From Chara braunii (taxonomy: Eukaryota > Streptophyta > Charophyceae > Charales > Characeae): a stretch of 64,000 nucleotides of DNA. Of this stretch, positions 22,984 to 33,589 are shown piece after piece (positions within the stretch are counted from its first letter, which is position 1; each line of letters begins with the position of its first letter). A program made the translations under genes and the position numbers. The stretch covers positions 2,234,725 through 2,298,724 of the forward strand of contig BFEA01000125.1 of assembly GCA_003427395.1 (NCBI GenBank), written 5' to 3'. A model generated the notes under the pieces. That model saw only the letters and a program-made list of their open reading frames with translations, was not told the origin of the DNA and did not search any database.

Positions 22984-23369
22984 AAGTCCTTATAAACACG
23001 CTCAGCCAATCGCACGACCCTATGGAAAGACCCCAAAGGCCGTACTTTGGTCTATCGGTCGGATTGCCGACTATGAAGATCGGTACTCTTCTATTGTGCA
23101 GGTGGCTGGCCTCGCGCACGGTCCTTACCTTTTTGTCACTTACTATGCTAACCCTGAATTTTTTCCGAACCTTATCCCGTACAGGAAAGGTCCCCCGCGC
23201 CTTAAATTAGCACGTCCACACACCCTCTAATCTCACCTCGTGCGACCCATTGGAGTCGAGTGTGGGTCGTGTGATACTTGCTAAGTTCTTTCTTTTTATT
23301 CCATCGTAGGTGCAACTTTGTGCAAGGTGCAGATACATGCGCGAATACCTTTGTAAGGGTATTCACCCC

Positions 23370-23421
23370 TACAACGTGTTCCAATACGTTTGGTCCCATC
23401 TGGGTTAAGGTCGCAGAGATC
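23370..23421 (-). pseudogene. 52-bp RNase H fragment of gypsy B between two HPX insertions
   Basis: On the minus strand it encodes ISATLTQMGPNVLEHVV, aligned residue for residue with ISAILAQVRPIGLENVV of copy A. It connects the piece ending at 28,864 with the piece starting at 16,126. The three fragments therefore belong to one gypsy element. Confidence 0.75.
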
Positions 23422-23860
23422 GTTGTCAAGTGCATCGGTCCCTCGAAGTGCGGGACCCTCTCGGTCGCGTAACACAGGAGTTGGTCTAACAACGCGATAC
23501 ACATGGAGCTTCCGCAAGCCGCTCCGGTCGAGTGCGCCAGCCATACCTCTCGCGAGCCCCTATGAGAGGATAGGGCCAACACGAGGTAGAACTTACCTCC
23601 ACGTGCGAGAGCTGTCACCTTCATTCGATGGACGCATCCCCGCCGAGCTACCAGTCGACGGTACGAAAGCTAATCAGTTGCAATTGCAGAGATGGATCAA
23701 CCGAGGGCGTTTCTCATTCGCTGTAGCATAGGGGGTACGCACAGTCTTATGCCTCTATCGAACCCGCACACGAACCGACGCACTGGGGGGCTGAAGTCCC
23801 AAGCGTGATTCGTCGTCGGTCGACTAGGACGCATCTCACTCACCACGCGTTACACACACT
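23422..23860 (-). repeat. P block copy 5 (3' end of HPX-2)
   Basis: Terminal hairpin GGTCCC/GGGACC (23,437-23,442 with 23,452-23,457). The second hairpin is CCCTA/TAGGG (23,558-23,562 with 23,571-23,575), where HPX-1 has CTCTA/TAGAG: a compensatory change. The GGTGACAG-loop hairpin near 23,615 is weaker here. Confidence 0.7.
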
Positions 23861-24214
23861 TAAAACATAAAAATTAAAACACACACACACACAAGAACGA
23901 CACAACACAGGCAACACTCCTAGTCTCTTTTGTAGCCATCCCATAACCTTCAGACGTGGAAATTGGATAGGGGACACGCGCAAAATTTAACATAAAACTG
24001 TGCGGACGCAGAATCTTCTTATATCGACTAGCAATGCATGAATGCACAAGCAGTCACAATGATGGCATGCTATGTAGTATCCATAATCAAGCGATCCCTC
24101 GTGGATCCGAGTACCGCTTAGGACACTCAAGTGTCAATCTCGAAGTATCGTGAGGGACGACCTCTTCACGAGATTGCACGGCTGCAGAAGTTTAGGACTT
24201 AGCCTATTTCCCCT

Positions 24215-24620
24215 TCACGAGATTTATACTAAGTCGGGTATGAACTCAAACATAAGACTTGAGTTTAATCATGTTAAAATTTAACTAACTCCTTAGATTT
24301 GTAGAAATTTCGGCAGCGTTTCCCGTGGAGAAAGTGGCTTACCAGGATTTATATAAAGCTAAGTTCATAATATAAAAATAACCTTGACTTTCCAAAGTTC
24401 AATTTTGTCTAACTCCCTGAATTATCAAATATTTGGGCATCACTTCCTTTACAAAAATAGACTTTCCAGATTTTTACTAAGCCATATATAAAAGTTAGAC
24501 AAGCTGAACTTTGAAAAGTCAAAATTTGACTAACTCACTGGTTTTGTATAAATTTCGGCAACTCTCCTCGTAGAGAAAGTGACTTACCAAGATTTATACA
24601 AGACCACGTATAAGAAAAGA
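24215..24620 (-). repeat. 125-nt tandem repeats of HPX-2 (about 3 units)
   Basis: Units near 24,310, 24,435 and 24,560 carry the same GCAGCGTTTCCCGT-GGAGAAAG and GATTTATA words as the HPX-1 repeats. A partial unit lies near 24,200. Confidence 0.65.
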
Positions 24621-24894
24621 TCCAAGAAAATGCAAAAATTGACCTAATTAAAATAAACTTAGCTCTGAAAATGCAAGAATTGAAACTAACGTCTATAGCT
24701 CTAGCACGTGACGAATAACAAAAGCAACTACCTATCAGACTGAAACTCAGACTAAGTAGTGATCTCACTCAGTCACATGCAAGGTTAAACCATATTGGTA
24801 AGTACTCTCACCATTCTCTAAGTTAAATCCTCATAGATTAGTTCATGAAATCCTCAGATAAAATTATCCCTTGTACCCAACTTACATATGGCAT

Positions 24895-25660
24895 GGTGCT
24901 AAACCATTCAGCTTAGAAACAATGTCTAGCATACCTTAAGATATACACGAACAAATTGCACAACTACTTTTTTCTTCTTTGGGTATACGACTAGTTCATT
25001 CAGCTTAGAAACAATGTCGAGCCGCCCAAAGCTATTTAATATCCAAAGTTTAGTCATTTATGACTTTATTCTCAAAGATAAATGAAAATATGGGCAGCGG
25101 GCTGAGCTATTCATCTTAGAAACAATGCTCAGTTTGCCCATATTACTTTCAATTACACTTTGTTATTTTTCCTTATCTTCTTAGTGATATGGCTTAGTGT
25201 TGGACCATTCAGATTAGAAACAATGTCCAACTACCAATTCACATGCAAATATAAATAAAGTATTTTCTGTTATACTCAGTTTATACTTATGTGCGTGATT
25301 TTCAGGTTAAACCATTCAGCTTAGAAACAATGTTTAGCTTTACACCAGAAATCGTCCCTCATAAACAAAATAAGAGGTTGAACCATTCAACTTAGAAGCA
25401 ATGTTCAACCTATCCTCAAATCATTCAAAGTATGAAGTTGGATTCTTCAGCCCAACTTCGATATGAAACCCCACAAGAAACAGACAGACCAAACCATTCA
25501 CGTAAAAACAATGTTTGGTCCCAAAGATCAATCAGACAAACCCTCAAAAATAAACACAGCAACCAGGCCATTCAACTTAGAAACTATGTCTGGTCCTTCA
25601 GAAAACAACCAAATAAACATAGTCCTGGACCATTCAGCTTAGAAACAATGCCTAGTCCCT
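24895..25660 (-). repeat. HPX-2 hairpin array: ten stem-loops, a different constant loop
   Basis: Ten units share the loop CATTCAGCTTAGAAACAAT (plus-strand reading). Stems: 24,898-24,904 with 24,924-24,930 (one mismatch); near 24,989-25,022 (eroded); 25,102-25,107 with 25,127-25,132 plus an outer 25,091-25,096 with 25,135-25,140 (12 bp in two parts); 25,199-25,205 with 25,225-25,231 (7 bp perfect); 25,304-25,312 with 25,332-25,340 (9 bp, two GU); 25,375-25,383 with 25,403-25,411 (9 bp perfect); 25,434-25,440 with 25,453-25,459 (7 bp perfect, shortened loop); 25,487-25,494 with 25,513-25,520 (8 bp perfect); 25,562-25,568 with 25,588-25,594 (one GU); 25,624-25,656 (imperfect). Spacers such as CAACTTACATATGGCA before unit 1 and TTTAATATCCAAA after unit 2 match HPX-1. 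Confidence 0.85.
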
Positions 25661-25904
25661 GACGCATGCAAAGTGTCTTCCTTCCACCTTTCCCCAGTTC
25701 ATCCCTTAATTTGCTTTCAATTAAAATAAATAAGAAACTTAAGCTTCACTCTCACATATTTTATACATTCAGGTTGATTGAGTCTTGAAAAAGAAATCAA
25801 AAGTCATAGGGGAACACATGCATACAACAACCAAACTAAGAGAAAGAGAGAGTCGAATATGGGTATAGTGGGGTCATACAGACAGAAAGAAGTATACCTG
25901 ACAG

Positions 25905-26025
25905 TTCCCTGCCTCCATACTCTCGCTTAGGTTTCGGCAAAGCTCCCACAATCGGTGGGCGGACTCCCCACAGAGTCTTGATGCGGTCCTAAGGGTTGCA
26001 ATCTCGCCTACCGCCTTCCTCTCTG
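25905..26025 (-). repeat. Conserved HPX internal block (HPX-2 copy)
   Basis: Counterpart of 18,800-18,925 with CCCACAATCGGTGGGC retained. The downstream words CCCCGCAATGG (26,143) and GTAGCAATA (26,231) also have HPX-1 partners at 19,026 and 19,111. Confidence 0.7.
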
Positions 26026-27067
26026 AACAGGATTAGACGCAAAGTAAGAAGGGCAGAAGGAGAAGTTTTAGACTATCGAGATATAAGAGGGGGACAACTC
26101 AACTCGCAGGAGATGGCCATGAAACCTTCGTGTGCCTGAGAGCCCCGCAATGGCAGCTAGAACCCGCTGTTGTCTGGTCAACTGGAGCCAAACTGCCAAC
26201 TGTCAACTCTCTAATGACCTTTCAGTCTCGTAGCAATACCCTCTTTTGTCGGCTTAGCCCGTCCGCAACTTGTGACTTGAAGTAGTAAGCCACATATAAG
26301 TCTACGCAGTTGGCCCGCTGCCACACAGGTTGACAGGAAGAGGGGCACATCGACAAGTGGCAAGATCTGTAGTGATTTGCAGTCCCCAAGGCAACTTCGA
26401 CAGCGAGCACAACACTACGTGCAATATAAAATTCGATAATGCACACAACGGCCCTCACAGTCGTGCCAAAAGTAACTTACTGAGTAATAGCTCAGTAACC
26501 AGCCGCTTCGCAAGCAGCGACACTCCGCAAGTTAATCAGGTATGTGCCTCGTCTCCCTTATATATGTAGCCAGTCACTGGGTAACCCGCAAATGCGCAAG
26601 GTGAGAGAGAATCTCCTGAAAGAACAGGGTTCGACACCCTGCATGGGCTCACCCACGATCTTTCAAACATTCCATAACGCATCTCGACTTTCAGTTTCCT
26701 CGCCTTGCTAGTTTGGTCTTGCTTACGGCGCAGTGAGCTCTCTCCCTCTTGTACTCAACGTACGCTGTGACACCGCTCAAGGCCCAACGTATTTGGATAA
26801 CATGCCAAGCAACATACTACTCTCATTGTTAATCTACTTGGTATACTCAACTGACAATCTGGTCAGGTTCACGCCACTCTACGAGCAATGCGGCCGTGCT
26901 ATGCGGAGAATCGAACGAACTTAGCATCTTTCTTTCTCCTTCCTACCTCTGACCCGCCATCTCCGTACACAAATTTTCCTTACTAACTTCAATTCTACTA
27001 ACCTATCATCGAAACTAAAACTACCAACAGGCTCGCCTGTGCATAAAACCTCTGTTTCACCATTTCC

Positions 27068-27097
27068 CTCGCCCGTTTTCGTCGAGAAACGGGCGAG
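27068..27097 (-). repeat. Covarying hairpin of HPX-2
   Basis: 11-bp perfect stem CTCGCCCGTTT/AAACGGGCGAG with an 8-nt loop, at the position of the HPX-1 hairpin 21,469-21,494. Confidence 0.75.
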
Positions 27098-28459
27098 TTA
27101 TGTCTTTCTCACTCCGCCTCCTTCGTAGCCTCGCCACGCTCCACAGACCTTGCATGTACCCGGCGCGACTTCGCGTCCGGATTCATTCACTGCATTTGCC
27201 TATTTCTCTGTCGCCCGTCACTCTCTGCCTTGCTGCACAACCTTAGTGCCCATTGCCTTACTGAGTTGCCGCTTGTCACTTCTTCCTTGTGCTCACCTTC
27301 GCTAATTCTTCTCTCTCTGAGCATACCATCTGCACCCGTTTCGGTAGGTGCTAAGTTGAGCGTTCACCTTGATGCTGCGGGATGTGTTGGTGACTACAAG
27401 CAGTAGAGTGGGATCATAGGAATCGATAATCCGCTCAGCGCGTCAACACTCACCGGCCAAGACAGTCGGCCCTGAAAGTAAAAGAAATGCCGACGAGCAT
27501 CCCATCGCTGACAGTAGCAGGAAGGCACCCGGCCTGTTACGAAACCTGCCTCCATCTTGGTACGGATCCTTGGCAGCAATAGCTCACCTGCAGAAATGAT
27601 CCTCCTGAGGGCAGATAGTACTGCAGCTCGCGGCCTACACACGTCCGCAGTGGTGGTCTTGTCATCGTGACGGGTTAGAGGGCATAGGGTCCGTTACGAA
27701 GCCCGCTGCATAAGCCCAAGTGGGGCGGGCCCCAATGCAGATCTTGGTAGTAGTAGCAAATATTCGATGAAATCTTTCAACATCGAAATGTAAGGGGGGG
27801 GGGGGGGTCCCGTGATCAGCAGCTTACCGTGGCACCGCTGCAGCCTCCTCAACGTGCCTCGGGCTGCTTCGTCCCACTTTGCGTGATTACAATCCACCAT
27901 CGTTTTGGACCCCGACGTGCGTGCCCACTCTCCAACCCATCACGACAAATCGTGGTTGGCAGTGGTGCCCTACGGGAACCTCAGCCACTTATACTTTCTT
28001 CGTCTCATGGGTCGATCGCCCACGGGCTCGCATGCATGTTGAACACATCGGTCTGTGTTGAAAGACGGGCAAGACAAAGGAATTTCGACAACATCCCGAA
28101 CACACAGGAATCCGCCGGTCAATCAAAGGAGGCGCATGCTCGTAGTCCTTGACCGTTGTGACGACCTCTAAACTCCAACGTTGCGTCCGCGTAAAAAGAG
28201 CACCGGAGAAAATTAATAATAGTACAACAATAAAATAATAAAAATATTTAGAAACTTTTAATTGTCAGAATATGATGAACAAGAAAAAAGAAAACGTTAG
28301 CACCGTTTTAACACCGCCGACGGCAAAACCAAAGGGAATAGCCCCGCCCGACCCTCAACCCCTCGGTCCCTCCACGTTACTCTGATATCCACGCGTCGTC
28401 GCTGCTTGATCTCGATCCCTGAATCTCTCTGATGCAAGGCTGATGCTGTAACCGAATAG

Positions 28460-28485
28460 TGCTAGGCCCAAAACTGAGCCTAGCA
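28460..28485 (-). repeat. Hairpin in the HPX-2 5' block
   Basis: 8-bp perfect stem TGCTAGGC/GCCTAGCA. The flanking block 28,280-28,820 aligns with 22,740-23,230 of HPX-1, including GTTAGCACC near the start and GCCTTAA near the end. Confidence 0.7.
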
Positions 28486-28869
28486 TTGATAGACACCTAT
28501 ATATGCGATTATCGAACAGTGCGCAGATCTACTGAAACGTTTTAAAATCGTATTGTTGTCGATGTCGTCCTTCGTACGTATAAACATATCAAGACCAAAC
28601 ATATCAATCAAGAATAAAACATCATTTAATCCTAGTTTAATCAGAACTAAGAATTTGGTTGGCAACCTTGCCGGTTCTTCAATCATCAATAAGAGAAAAA
28701 ATCACGCACGCCTTAAGTCTGCACGCCCACACACGCTTTATTCTCATTCAACCATCCAGTCGACGTTAATAATAGACAACCACGATTCACGTGATGTACT
28801 CAAACTTATTTTCTGTTACTTGTAAAAACCCAGGGCGGATACCCTTGTGAGGTTCTTCGCACCGACATC

Positions 28870-30367
28870 GCCTCAGGCTGCCAGTTTGTGACAGAAACAA
28901 ACGATTTTTATGGGTCCAACCTCATAAAAATGGGGGTCAAGATTTGAACCACCTTCGACTCTCAAAATACTTAATCGCATTGTGGAGTCCAGATCAACAG
29001 GTGGACTTTTTCAGTAAGTTCGTGAGGGGTTTCGCAACCGATGCAATAAATCTTCGATAATACGATGCAAGTCTAGGAACACGCAAACTTGCATAAGCGA
29101 TCTTGACATCGGCTTATCCCTCACAGCTTGCACTTTCTGAGCCTCCGACTGTAGTCCCTTGTCTGTGACTATGTAGCCCAGGAAATAATTTTTCGTTAGG
29201 AACAACTGACACTTCTCAAGAGCATTTTTGAAACCTACATCTTTCAACACATGTAGTGTCCACTCGATGCGTTGCACGTGTCCTCCATAAGTGCTTAAAT
29301 GCACTTGAAAATCGTTCATATATACGATCACACAGTAGTTAATGATGTTCTTCGTCAGTTGCGTCTTTCGCATGAAGTTATTGGAAGTTATATTCATTAC
29401 ACGAGGAAACGTATCTGGTGCATTGCAAATGCTCACCCGACATCGGATCCACGACCACATTCCTTCAAAAATGACGAATGTAATTTTTTGCATTTTTTTT
29501 TCGCAAGAAGGTGTTAGAAGTCATGGCGCGCATCAAACTTGTTGAAAAAGTGTGCATACCCAATAGCATCCAGCAATTCATTAATCCAGGGGAGGAGATA
29601 AACATCTTTAATAGTGATGTCATTCAATTTTCGAAAATCAATGCAAATCCGGATTCCTCATATTTTCTTTAGTACAATCATCGTCGGGAATGACCAAGGT
29701 CCAATAGCAAGTTTGATCCACCCATTAGCTTCAAACGTTTTACTCGTTTGAAACGTGGCACGTCGCTGTGCAGGAGAATACGTATATGGAGTGCAACTAA
29801 TCGGTAGATGGTTCGTTGTAATTATCTCATGCTCAAACACATTCGACATGCCAATATCGTGATCATGTACACTTAATATGATAACGTATCCTTTAAAATC
29901 TTACGTATCTGTTTAGGAAAGTGGTAAGGGATTGTGACCGTCGGATTGATACAAAAAATATAAAGTCGAATCTCATATCAATCGTCAATAAGCGAACGTA
30001 TTCCTTTTATGCTTGAAAATATAAAACCACTCGTTCGGACTGAAAATACAATGGCGAGCATGTACAATTCGGCGGGGCTGATCATCTCAGTTTTCTTTCC
30101 TTCTTTATCAATCTTAGGGTTAGTGTTGGTAACACTAAGTGTCATTTTTAATCCCGTGAGCACCGTAATTTCATCCATCAGATACAGACTGTTAGTGATA
30201 AGCGCTTCGACATCCACCTTAATCAGTATTATCATCGTGGCATTTATAAGCAAAGATCGATGCAAAGAGGCATGCAGATCCAGATATTGCGTCATCTGCT
30301 GATATCTCTTTTGAAAAGAAAGAGTGTCATTGTACAAGGTACGAGGGGGGTCAACGAAATTCGCCAT
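28870..30367 (-). pseudogene. Gypsy copy B reverse transcriptase / RNase H N-terminus
   Basis: Minus-strand fragments in several frames. 30,367-29,978 is the linker before RT (MISPAE and VFSVRTSGFIFSS match copy A). 29,849-29,658 holds ISCTPYTYSPAQR and FEANGWI. 29,493-29,011 holds the RT palm, with YMND where YMDD is expected. The start of RNase H reads VTNWQPEA (28,870-28,892), with Asn at the first catalytic Asp position, as in copy A. HPX-2 interrupts the domain at 28,864. Multiple frameshifts and substitutions make this copy dead. Confidence 0.8.
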
Positions 30368-30884
30368 ATTTGTGGTCTGTAGTATCAGTTCCCTGAGGAA
30401 GGAGGCAGCAGGAACTCATATTTTTGTAAGAGTAAAAACTGAAAGAGGAGGCGATGAATCCGAGTTAGGCTCATTACTCTCAATATCCAAACGAAAAGAA
30501 TGCGTGGTTCGAGGAATCATTCATAAATTTTATTCTGCTTCTTGAACGGAGAACTAAACAAGCTCGTTTCACTCTTTGTCAGTTGGTTTGTGACTTAAGA
30601 GTTCCGCGTAATCTCTCTCATCGTATTCATCATTCTCATAAGGACGATACATACTATCACTTCCTTTTTATGGGTTGTACTCCAACTCACCTCACTCTAT
30701 TTCCTAACTACCCTGGATTCTGATCAACCCAATTCGTTGTCTATTTCAGGGGACGCATAGAAATACAAAGGGGAACAATTTATGACTTACCTTCGGTTTG
30801 TGTGTGAATCAGCTGACAGTAATCGAAGTGCAAACACGTAACCACGACCATTACCTAAGGTAATCCCACCAACACCGAATACGA

Positions 30885-31115
30885 TTACACATCGATTACT
30901 AACGCATTCATCAGTACGTGCACCCGCCCAACCTTGATAACCATATTTTCTATCAACCCTAAAATATTCATGGTTTCCTTATCAGTTGAGACATAGTTGT
31001 CATTTTTAGAGAGGGGAAGGATGGGGTTAAGTTGTTCGGCCTTTTCGCACAGTATCGAGTGAGCGTAACGACAAATGAACCAGTACCAATCAGAGCATTG
31101 AACGACTTTCCCCAT
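30885..31115 (-). pseudogene. Gypsy copy B aspartic protease remnant
   Basis: The C-terminal half (MNILGLIENMVIKVG, NALVIDV) aligns with copy A 40,760-40,850. In another frame the active-site region reads ALIGTGS at about 31,075-31,095, where retropepsins have D-T/S-G. Codon 31,085-31,087 is Gly instead of Asp, a change also present in copy A. Confidence 0.65.
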
Positions 31116-31238
31116 ACCTCAAAGTCACACTCAACAGTCTTCTACAACACAGGTCGAACATGGATGAAATGTTTTTTCTCCGTGTAGGAAATCGTTGTCG
31201 CACGTGTGACTTCTTATGCCTCTTGCTTTTCCATAGGA

Positions 31239-32765
31239 TCAGCGGCATCTGGAGGATGAGGAGAAGAGGACGATGATTCCATTGTTTATTCCTTCTGCTT
31301 CAATATCCTCTGGGGACGCACTCATACGTGAATCGTTTCTGATTCTTCTGCATTGCTGCAGGAGTTTGTCATTTGCAGCTTTCCGGATCATTAGGAGATG
31401 GACTACCGAAACAGAGACTCGAATATCCAACCTTTTTAACATTTGTAGGACATCGAAACTGAGGGTTAGGTTCAGACTCATGTTCTACCCATTCAAGCTC
31501 ATCTTTCGTGGGTCGAATAACTCCAATTAGGCCAACTAGCTAAAGATATTCGGACGGATTCTGCTGCTTCATAAAAAGTATTAGATGACGATGTCATTTG
31601 ATCGGTGGGCGCAAGTGGGTTCGAGGGAGAGGGACGTTGTTCGACTTCTCTGATTCCTTCATGTAGTGTAGCTACCCTCCCCTGATTGGTGACTACGGGC
31701 GTAAACGCAGGGGCCGATTGATTTTGTTTTGGAAGGGAACAATCCTGGGCGAAGTGTTCGGGCTGCTTACAATTGTAGCACTTTACTCTGCCTGGAGGAG
31801 TGACTTGACGAGGGACAGGTGGGGCAGAGAGAGAGGGTTGCATAGGCCGTGCAGGAAGAAGGGGGAAGCAAAGGAGGGATTAGTTTGTGGCGCTCGAGAT
31901 ACATTCACTCTTGTGTTCGTGCTCATAAGTTCCCGCAAAACCTGCTTCATTCTATCCATCTAGGAAGTCTATATTTGTATCAGGTCATTCATCCACTCTG
32001 ATTGTCGGGAGGTGGCACTATGAATCATCTGAGCTAGATGAAGATTGGTGATTGAGACTTGTGTTAACGACATGATAACGGTTACATGAGTGGACTTAGA
32101 CGGGGGAGGGGAGGAAGGAGGAGAAACGACGGAGGGGGGAATTTGAGTCACATAATCTTGCAGTGGTCCGCCTATGTTTTCGGAATCGTGATGGTGGTAA
32201 AACCGACCAATCGATTAAAACCAGGATCGACTTTTTGTAGCTACATCATCTATCATATCAGCTATGTACTCCTCACTCTGATCTATGTACTTTCGTGTAT
32301 TCAGGGAGTCCAACTCGAGTGCCTTTTCGATCATCTCAGGCAACGGAGTCATTTGGGAGGGATCTTCTTTTTCAATTTTGCTTTCAGGATCGGATTCCGG
32401 AGATGATATGTGAATCAGTCTCGGACAACATTTTCCTCCTTTGAATGCTATTTGAAATTTATCTACAAAGTCCGATAACAGTTCCCCTGGCTCCCGATGG
32501 CGCTTTTTCAATACAAACAATGCGGAATCCTCAATCATCTCATCGAATCTTCCCAGAAAAGCGGTTTTGAACGTTGCCTAATCTACCCACCGATGACACT
32601 TAAGCCGATCATGAGCGGAACTCCTTACAAGCAATGTGATCACCCAACGGAGATCAGCCGCATCATAGCTCTGAGCCTCCACAACTTCAAGCCATGCCTT
32701 GAGATGAGTGTAATTAGGATAAAATTGAAATACTTAGTATCACCATGGGAGAAGAAACATTAACA
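31239..32765 (-). pseudogene. Gypsy copy B gag remnant
   Basis: Minus-strand fragments of gag. 32,538-32,215 has EPGELLSDFVDKFQ, matching GPGELLPDFVDRFQ of copy A. 32,151-31,969 has TNLHLAQMIHSAT. 31,843-31,499 carries an intact CCHC zinc knuckle CYNCKQPEHFAQDC, which is broken in copy A. 31,481-31,239 (LKRLDIRV, NDKLLQQC) leads into the protease. Several frameshifts and stops separate the pieces. The copy B knuckle shows that the family once had a standard nucleic-acid-binding gag. Confidence 0.75.
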
Positions 32766-32896
32766 TTCGCCATGGCTGCCTCCGCCTTTGCCTCTGACGA
32801 TCTATTTCGAGTGACGGAAGGACTCCTTCGGTTTGAACGAGCCGGAGGTCATCGTCTAGCCAACTCGTCTTACTATTACCAAAACTGACACGTGTC

Positions 32897-32909
32897 GGCT
32901 CCAATACTA
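32897..32909 (-). promoter_or_regulatory. Primer binding site of gypsy copy B
   Basis: On the minus strand TAGTATTGGAGCC follows the LTR end GTGAGGT. It resembles the plant initiator tRNA-Met PBS TGGTATCAGAGCC with three differences. In copy A the same place reads TGGTATCGGAGCC. Confidence 0.6.
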
Positions 32910-33584
32910 ACCTCACGCCCTGTACTGTTCTCTGGTCGGAGTGATTAAAATGCAGAGCATGCCCCGAAAGAACAGCAAGATGGGGTGTGCCAAGGGGTTT
33001 TGAAAAATTAAGTGTGGGGACACAAACATAATTGAAATCCCCCGTGTGGTGTCAGTTTTAGCAAGAAAGAACCATCGTCGTGTGGGAAAGGAAATGGGCG
33101 TGCACAGTTTTCAAACATCTACCTAGTCCAAAACTATCTCTAACCTTTCATTTGGCTACTCGACTTTTTTTCAAATGGAAAGGCAGGGATACGCACGTAG
33201 GATCTCATTTTTGAATTAAGTCTCATCGCCACTCACTGCAGAGTCCGAAATCTGACGTGGAAGGTCGCAGTCTGGTCGTTCTTTCTTTGAACTCGTCTTG
33301 GCCACGCGTCCGGTAGTGGAAACCCCTTTCCTGATAACGATCAGTGCGGTGATAATCGCTACACAAGGTAAATTCATGGACCTTGAAGAAACATTAAATA
33401 AAATTTTAAAAATCCCAGGAAAACAAGATACTTTAAAGTGAGGAGGCCTCGACGGCCATTGATTTCATGCATCACCCACCGCCAAAAAAAAGGTACCCCA
33501 AAGTCCATTAATGGCCGAAAAGAAAATAGTAGCAGAACATAGGGCTTCAAAAGTTCGTTTAAGCATAAAAGTTAGCACGTCACA
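32910..33584 (-). repeat. 5' LTR of gypsy copy B (internally deleted)
   Basis: Starts TGTGACG at 33,584 (minus strand) and ends ..GGCGTGAGGTT at 32,910. About 675 bp, against more than 1.1 kb for its 3' partner. The TATA region found in the 3' LTR is missing. Near the lower end, TTGGCACACC lies in the same orientation as in the 3' LTR of copy A, which helps polarise the LTR inversion in copy A. Confidence 0.7.
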
Positions 33585-33589
33585 CCTCG

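Larger units (their letters stand above)
16127..23369 (-). mobile_element. HPX-1: noncoding hairpin-array element inserted in gypsy B
   Basis: A 7.2-kb insertion in the RNase H sequence of copy B. Minus-strand order: a GGTG-type start at 23,369; a block with a long hairpin (22,944-22,983); a 69-bp tandem array (21,628-21,955); a covarying hairpin (21,469-21,494); a conserved block (18,800-18,925); an array of nine stem-loops (17,836-18,518); about four 125-nt repeats (17,030-17,540); and the P block ending GACAAC at 16,127. HPX-2 has the same layout. Flanking hexamers CGCCAC and TACAAC both resemble TACCAC at the undisturbed site in copy A, so a 6-bp duplication is possible. No LTRs, no long TIRs and no recognisable protein. 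About 1.8 kb longer than HPX-2. Confidence 0.7.
23422..28863 (-). mobile_element. HPX-2: noncoding hairpin-array element inserted in gypsy B
   Basis: A 5.4-kb insertion in the RNase H region of copy B, same orientation and layout as HPX-1. On the minus strand it starts GGTGCGAAGAACC at 28,863 and ends CACTTGACAAC at 23,422. Flanking hexamers GAGATC (23,416-23,421) and GACATC (28,864-28,869) differ at one position and look like a target-site duplication. The uninterrupted site in copy A reads GATTTC on its coding strand, matching GATCTC/GATGTC here. No ORF with a recognisable domain, no LTRs and no TIRs longer than a few bases. An unclassified mobile element; retroposition or DNA transposition cannot be decided from one sequence. 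Confidence 0.75.

Noticed and set aside
17836-25660. CRISPR array
   Set aside because: Repeats are short, palindromic arms vary, and spacers are homologous between two copies in a eukaryotic element. No cas genes.
22740-28820. LTR pair flanking a 5-kb element
   Set aside because: The direct repeats 22,740-23,230 and 28,280-28,820 are the equivalent 5' blocks of HPX-1 and HPX-2, two elements in a row, not two LTRs of one.
23422-28863. Group II intron (start GTGCG, end AC)
   Set aside because: A likely target duplication flanks it, HPX-1 does not keep GTGYG, and no domain V was found. The end match is short enough to be chance.
23422-28863. Helitron (3' terminal hairpin)
   Set aside because: No CTRR 3' end, no 5' TC, and flanking hexamers suggest a target duplication, which Helitrons do not make.
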